A stretch of 36,997 nucleotides of DNA, taken from positions 1 to 36,997 of the forward strand of contig JAMCTM010000019.1 of assembly GCA_023379465.1 (NCBI GenBank). Direction: 5' to 3'. The stretch is from Patescibacteria group bacterium. GTDB taxonomy: Bacteria > Patescibacteria > Microgenomatia > Levybacterales > UBA12049. Positions 33,792 to 36,997 of the stretch are shown here, in pieces. A model generated the notes under the pieces. That model was not told the origin of the DNA. It ran no database searches and was given only the letters and a program-made list of their open reading frames with translations. The position numbers and the translations under genes are program-made. Numbering within the stretch: the stretch's first letter is position 1; every line of letters starts with the position of its first letter.

Positions 33792-33935
33792 TTATCTTCG
33801 GAATATAACCCTATTTTTGGAGAGCTCCTTCTTAACAAATTTTGTTTCCCTTTTGCTTTCTATCCTTAGAAGGGAGACAACGGACATCGCCAGCGAAATA
33901 ATCGCAATTATAATCAGGATTACAGTAAAAACCAT
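33792..33935 (-). CDS. 47-residue single-pass membrane microprotein
   Basis: On the minus strand an ATG at 33935 begins four bases after the stop of the LytR_C gene. The product starts MVFTVILIIIAIISLAMSVV, a clear membrane helix, and continues LLRIESKRETKFVKKELSKN with a basic tail ending FRR. The tight spacing suggests translational coupling. Another frame on the opposite strand here shows no features of a real gene. No family is recognised. It may anchor or modulate the LytR_C protein at the membrane. Confidence 0.55.
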   Translation of the reverse strand: MVFTVILIIIAIISLAMSVVSLLRIESKRETKFVKKELSKNRVIFRR

Positions 33936-33939
33936 AAGC

Positions 33940-34785
33940 TTAAAAATTATGAATACCCGAGGCGCCAATATTTATAATTATATCAGCTATTCCGGGTTTT
34001 GGCATCTTTATAAGTTTATAACCGAATAGGGCATGCAGTCTATCAACAGTATAGGTACGCTTGCCAAAGTAAGAAATACTGGAGGCGGAATTAGCCGTTT
34101 GGCTTGAGACCATGACCACATTCGCGCCTATGTTCATAATGACCCTTGCCAGCCTTGCCGCCAAGCCGCTTATATTAGTGTCGTTTATAATCTCTATGCT
34201 TTCTTTTTTTAAAGACAGGCTGTAGTCGGCAAACATAAGGCTAACCAATTGATCCAGCTTCTCCCGGGCAAGGGGAAGTTTAATTCTTTTAAAGGCCGTG
34301 TTGTCCGCCTTTACGCCAAGGGTATAAATCCATAGCCTGAATAGATCAATAGGCGTAATACCGAGAGCCTCGTAATTACGGTGGGATAAAAGATAAAACA
34401 TTCTCGAATCTATTTTTGGATTTTGGCTAAAATTAAGATAGTCATTCCGACTTTTAAAGATAATTCTCGCGTCTATCGGAATGCCGACTGACTGAGGCGC
34501 GCTTTGGAGAGGGGGAAGGCCCTTTTTTGCCCGGACGTCGAGAACGGAAACGCTGCCGCGATCCGGGGCGAAGCCGATAATCTCAAAGCCATCGGATAAA
34601 TTATAAGACTTATCTATCTCTAAATAAAAAGAGTGGGAAGAATCAAATTTACTTACCTTGATTAAGGCGGCTGTCTTGACAATTAAAGACAGCAAAAACA
34701 AAAACAAGACAACAAGGGCAAACAAAATAAGGGGTTTTAAACCGTATCTGCTCCCCTTTTGCCCTTTTTTCCTCTTTTTCCCCAT
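33940..34785 (-). CDS. Membrane-anchored LytR/CpsA/Psr C-terminal (LytR_C) domain protein
   Basis: The 281-residue protein has a basic N-terminus, one membrane helix (about 16-38) and an extracytoplasmic region. The final part, about 195-280, reads IEIINDTNISGLAARLARVI and NIGANVVMVSS, the pattern of the LytR_C domain (V-x-N-G-t-x-x-x-G-L-A). The region between (about 45-190) is not a recognisable LCP phosphotransferase domain, so transfer of polymers to peptidoglycan should not be assumed; LytR_C alone may bind cell-wall structures. It starts three bases after one microprotein and ends four bases before another. Confidence 0.75.
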   Translation of the reverse strand: MGKKRKKGQKGSRYGLKPLILFALVVLFLFLLSLIVKTAALIKVSKFDSSHSFYLEIDKSYNLSDGFEIIGFAPDRGSVSVLDVRAKKGLPPLQSAPQSVGIPIDARIIFKSRNDYLNFSQNPKIDSRMFYLLSHRNYEALGITPIDLFRLWIYTLGVKADNTAFKRIKLPLAREKLDQLVSLMFADYSLSLKKESIEIINDTNISGLAARLARVIMNIGANVVMVSSQTANSASSISYFGKRTYTVDRLHALFGYKLIKMPKPGIADIIINIGASGIHNF

Positions 34786-34788
34786 AAA

Positions 34789-34929
34789 TTAATAGTCTTT
34801 CTTTTTCTTGGAAATAATCTCCGGCATCCTGAAGACAGGCGCCGTGGAAACAGAAGATATATTTTTATTATCCTTGCCCCTTTTGGCTTTTTTCTTTTCC
34901 CCTTTATAAAAGCCTCCAAAACTTCCCAT
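34789..34929 (-). CDS. 46-residue basic microprotein upstream of LytR_C
   Basis: The ATG at 34929 has the best Shine-Dalgarno in the window: GGGAGGTGAT, about five bases away. The product begins MGSFGGFYKGEKKKAKRGKD, has a serine-rich middle and a hydrophobic VFRMPEII before a lysine-rich end (SKKKKDY). The stop lies three bases before the LytR_C start, so the two are coupled. Nothing in the sequence shows a membrane helix; it is probably cytoplasmic and may bind nucleic acid or acidic surfaces. A different frame covering the same bases is less convincing. Confidence 0.65.
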   Translation of the reverse strand: MGSFGGFYKGEKKKAKRGKDNKNISSVSTAPVFRMPEIISKKKKDY

Positions 34930-34973
34930 CTAAATCACCTCCCTAGGAATATATCCTATCAAGAGAACTGTGG

Positions 34974-34999
34974 AAAAATCAATATGCACTGCGGCATAT
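34974..34999 (-). terminator. Probable terminator of the antitoxin-PIN operon
   Basis: On the minus strand ATATGC-CGCAGT-GCATAT is a perfect six-pair hairpin followed by TGA and TTTTT (34978-34974). It lies just after the PIN gene stop and before the next operon's start region. Confidence 0.5.
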
Positions 35000-35005
35000 A
35001 ATTTC

Positions 35006-35416
35006 TCAAAACGATGTGCTCACTCTTATTTTTTTAAAATCATTATCAAGAGTAAACACTTCATCTAAAGAAAAGTCTTTATACAGAATATAAGAAGTCG
35101 CATCGGTAAAGGAAATTTTGTGGTCCGCAAATTTAAGAAAAACCTCAAGCGCCTTATCAAATATTACTCCGTCAACGTTTAAAACTGTAATTTCACCCTT
35201 AGAAATAGACTCTTTTAGCTTTTTTATGTATTTTTTAATACCAACTTGTTTAAAATAGAGTAAGCGGGTAAACAACTCATCTAAAATATAGTCGGAGGTG
35301 AAAAAAGCTACCCTCCTCTGTCTATAATCATGATATTTTTTAACAACTATTTTATGATCAATTTCTTTATCAACAAACAGGGCAACAAAAGCGCTTGTAT
35401 CAATGAAAACTTTCAT
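35006..35416 (-). CDS. PIN-domain ribonuclease toxin (VapC-like)
   Basis: The 136-residue protein has the four PIN acidic residues: MKVFIDTSAFVALF (Asp6), DYILDELFTRLL (Glu), SFTDATSYILY (Asp) and VFTLDNDFKKI (Asp). PIN toxins cut tRNA or rRNA when freed from their antitoxin. It starts two bases after the stop of a ribbon-helix-helix-like gene, the standard antitoxin-toxin order. A likely terminator follows. Which RNA is cut is unknown. Confidence 0.85.
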   Translation of the reverse strand: MKVFIDTSAFVALFVDKEIDHKIVVKKYHDYRQRRVAFFTSDYILDELFTRLLYFKQVGIKKYIKKLKESISKGEITVLNVDGVIFDKALEVFLKFADHKISFTDATSYILYKDFSLDEVFTLDNDFKKIRVSTSF

Positions 35417-35418
35417 GG

Positions 35419-35682
35419 TTAATCACTAAAATATATTTCATCAATATTACGGGCAAAGTTTGTCTTTTTATTGCCCGGCGATTTTATCGCTCCAATTAAA
35501 GAGTCGAGAATATACTTATCCGAAGGAGTGGTTTTTGTAGCCACGAAAACCTTTGCTAAGTTTTGGGCAATCTGATCTGTAATTATCTGCAACAGCCTTG
35601 ATCTGGAAATATCAGTGTGTTTTCCAAAATCATCCAGTATGGAAACGGACTGTTGATTAAGGTAAACTTGGTATCTTTTCAT
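35419..35682 (-). CDS. Ribbon-helix-helix-like antitoxin paired with the PIN toxin
   Basis: The start at 35682 gives 87 residues beginning MKRYQVYLNQQSVSILDDFG and then THTDISRSRLLQ-type residues, the beta-strand and helix pattern of RHH antitoxins. A TTG at 35718 that would extend the frame lies in the promoter's -35 box and is rejected. Transcription is predicted to start at the ATG itself, so the mRNA is leaderless. RHH proteins typically bind their own promoter and neutralise the toxin through a C-terminal tail. Confidence 0.75.
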   Translation of the reverse strand: MKRYQVYLNQQSVSILDDFGKHTDISRSRLLQIITDQIAQNLAKVFVATKTTPSDKYILDSLIGAIKSPGNKKTNFARNIDEIYFSD

Positions 35683-35689
35683 AAGATAC

Positions 35690-35718
35690 ATTAAATCATG
35701 TGGTGTATATTTTGTCAA
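35690..35718 (-). promoter_or_regulatory. Antitoxin-toxin promoter
   Basis: On the minus strand TTGACA (35718-35713), 17 bases, TTTAAT (35695-35690), then seven bases to the ATG at 35682. This decides the antitoxin start. Confidence 0.75.
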
Positions 35719-35742
35719 ACCATCATTACGCTTGTCCTTTTA

Positions 35743-36627
35743 CTAACCCTCCCGCGCTTTGAGCCACAGGCAAAGTTTCTCATTGCCTCTGAGCTTTTCT
35801 AACGCCTTATCTTGTATTTGTCTTACCCTTTCTCTTGTAAGCCACAACTGCCGACCAATGTCCTCAAGCGACTGCTCGGCATTATTTCCTAAACCAAACC
35901 GATTGCATAGTATTGTTCTTTCACGGGAAGATAATCCTCGAAATGCTTCAATAAGCATTTCTTGATACGTATCCCGCGCGCTTTGATCCTCGATGGAATC
36001 TTCACCATCGGGCACGGTATCATAAAGCGTTGTCCCTTCGTTCTCTTTCTCGAGTGATTGAGGGGTTCTATCCGCGCCAGAATCCAGGACAAGCCTAACT
36101 GAAGCAAGATACTTAGCCTGGTTTGGAGATTGGTTATTTATTACGTTTTTAACCTCATCCCAGGTTGGTTCTTTCCCATTTTTAAGCAAATACTGATTTC
36201 GAACCCTCTGTACCACAGCTAAGGCATCGTAAACGGCCGCAGGCAATCTAACTATTCGTCCCTTATCTTGTATTGCTCTTCCGATTCGCTGATCAATCCA
36301 GTATACGGCGTATGTGCCAAACGCTATAAAATTCCCTTTGACTCCCCTGCCGCGTGCCCTTTCGAGATCGTATTTATCAACGGCTGTGGCAAGCCCCATG
36401 TTTCCTTCTTGAATCAGATCGGGTAAATCCATGCCTCTTCCCTGAAAACGTCTTGCCCGGGATACCACAAGCAGAAGATTGCACTTTACTATAACTTCTG
36501 CCACTGTCCTACTCTCGGAAATCACGTCCCTAAATGCCTCCCGATTATCCTCATTCAGGGTTTCGAGAAAAGACCGTCTTGCCAAAAGACGGGATGCCTC
36601 CATTGCGCGGGGAAGGCCCAGAAGCAC
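35743..36627 (-). CDS. Sigma-70 family RNA polymerase sigma factor (intact part)
   Basis: The 294-residue frame has region 2 (DLIQEGNMGLATAVDKYD and TYAVYWIDQRIGRAIQ), region 3 (IVRLPAAVYDALAVVQRV and TPQSLEKENEGTTLYDTVPD) and region 4 (LSSRERTILCNRFGLG, LEDIGRQLWLTRERVRQIQ). The content of regions 2-4 is that of a primary or group 2 factor. GTG at 36627 is the first start codon left in this frame, but the frame is open 90 bases further upstream and encodes region 1.2 (SAYLREIGRYPRLSPQQE). The actual start is therefore probably the ATG at 36743 in another frame. The next gene downstream is the antitoxin-toxin operon. Confidence 0.88.
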   Translation of the reverse strand: MLLGLPRAMEASRLLARRSFLETLNEDNREAFRDVISESRTVAEVIVKCNLLLVVSRARRFQGRGMDLPDLIQEGNMGLATAVDKYDLERARGRGVKGNFIAFGTYAVYWIDQRIGRAIQDKGRIVRLPAAVYDALAVVQRVRNQYLLKNGKEPTWDEVKNVINNQSPNQAKYLASVRLVLDSGADRTPQSLEKENEGTTLYDTVPDGEDSIEDQSARDTYQEMLIEAFRGLSSRERTILCNRFGLGNNAEQSLEDIGRQLWLTRERVRQIQDKALEKLRGNEKLCLWLKAREG

Positions 36628-36743
36628 TGTCTCCTGCTGAGGTGAGAGCCGCGGATACCTCCCTATCTCACGCAGATATGCCGACGCGGACCAGAAATTT
36701 CTGCCCCCTGTGATGCTCTATAAATGTTTCTTTGCGATTCCAT
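36628..36743 (-). other. N-terminal coding segment of the sigma factor, separated by a one-base frameshift
   Basis: A promoter at 36760-36788 is followed by ATG at 36743. That frame reads MESQRNIYRASQ and then reaches a run of five G (36704-36708). Adding one G there, or a -1 slip, continues as GGRNFWSASAYLREIGRYPR, which is sigma region 1.2, and joins the intact frame below 36627. Without the shift the product ends after about 26 residues. The choice between a real mutation, an assembly error in the G-run and programmed frameshifting cannot be made here. Confidence 0.6.
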
Positions 36744-36759
36744 GATTTTCTTAGAACGT

Positions 36760-36788
36760 ATTTTAAATTGTTCGGAAAAAAAAGTCAA
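36760..36788 (-). promoter_or_regulatory. Sigma factor gene promoter
   Basis: On the minus strand TTGACT (36788-36783), a 17-base spacer and TAAAAT (36765-36760). Predicted start is near 36753, ten bases before the ATG at 36743. This supports that ATG over the GTG at 36627. Confidence 0.7.
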
Positions 36789-36997
36789 AATTTGCCTATC
36801 CCTTCGGGGCTCATTAAAGCTATAGTACAGAATTGGTTAACGCAATTACGAAATTTGAGGCAACTAAAATGTTATTTTTTGCCGCCATAGAGATACTTAT
36901 CGAGATTGGCAGATAAACCGGGAGGGTGAGTCGTACCTAATTGAAGAATGATACTGAAAACGGAGCTATATATTTAAGAAAACGAATCGCTTTTTCC

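Noticed and set aside
33817..34029. Plus-strand frame of 70 residues with hydrophobic stretches
   Set aside because: Antisense to the LytR_C end and the 47-residue membrane microprotein; no start signal.
34737..34919. Minus-strand reading frame rich in Arg and Lys
   Set aside because: It lies in another frame over the 46-residue microprotein and the LytR_C start; the microprotein has a far better Shine-Dalgarno and a stop placed for coupling.

Overview
The window looks like a piece of a Patescibacteria (CPR) chromosome, probably a Microgenomates-type lineage. The evidence is gene content only: a compact Gram-positive-like gene set, a type IV pilus assembly operon next to a short delta' subunit, many tiny proteins and very short intergenic gaps. 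TGA closes gyrA and carB, so the standard code applies rather than the UGA-glycine code of SR1/Gracilibacteria. The exact lineage is not determined.

Layout. 1-5.5 kb: the end of a DedA membrane protein on the plus strand, then a minus-strand pilus block (pilB-pilT-pilC, then a prepilin). 5.5-12.1 kb: replication and topology genes, holB, then gyrB-ppa-gyrA-folD as a tight run. 12.1-13.8 kb: a scarred segment with a frameshifted GrpB-like gene, an IS200/IS605 transposase remnant and a GC-rich membrane-anchored protein. 13.8-20.3 kb: pyrB, carA, carB and adenosine deaminase; pyrC lies at 26.1 kb behind rarA, so four enzymes of early pyrimidine synthesis are present. 20.3-22.8 kb: a long leader (two promoters, two tiny ORFs, a strong terminator) in front of a GNAT acetyltransferase and an acetylpolyamine amidohydrolase-like deacetylase. 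22.8-24.9 kb: an ECF sigma factor with a membrane partner, divergent from an exported DUF5666-like protein. 27.2-30.6 kb: accessory genes (a broken small gene, an AbiEii-type nucleotidyltransferase pair, a tyrosine recombinase, a Fic protein). 30.55-31.4 kb: non-coding, with a dispersed-repeat-like element, a perfect DnaA-box-like nonamer and an AT-rich stretch. 31.4-33.8 kb: yebC with a membrane protein, divergent from a TPR protein. 33.8-35.0 kb: a LytR_C-domain protein between two microproteins. 35.0-37.0 kb: a VapBC-like toxin-antitoxin pair and a primary-type sigma-70 factor whose N-terminus is split by a frameshift.

The most general signal is regulatory. Many first genes of transcription units have a -10 box six or seven bases before the start codon, so their mRNAs would be leaderless. 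Several internal genes instead carry clear Shine-Dalgarno sequences. The candidate systems most worth testing are the leader/terminator-controlled GNAT-deacetylase module, the microprotein-LytR_C-microprotein operon, the pyrB leader hairpin and the split sigma factor.
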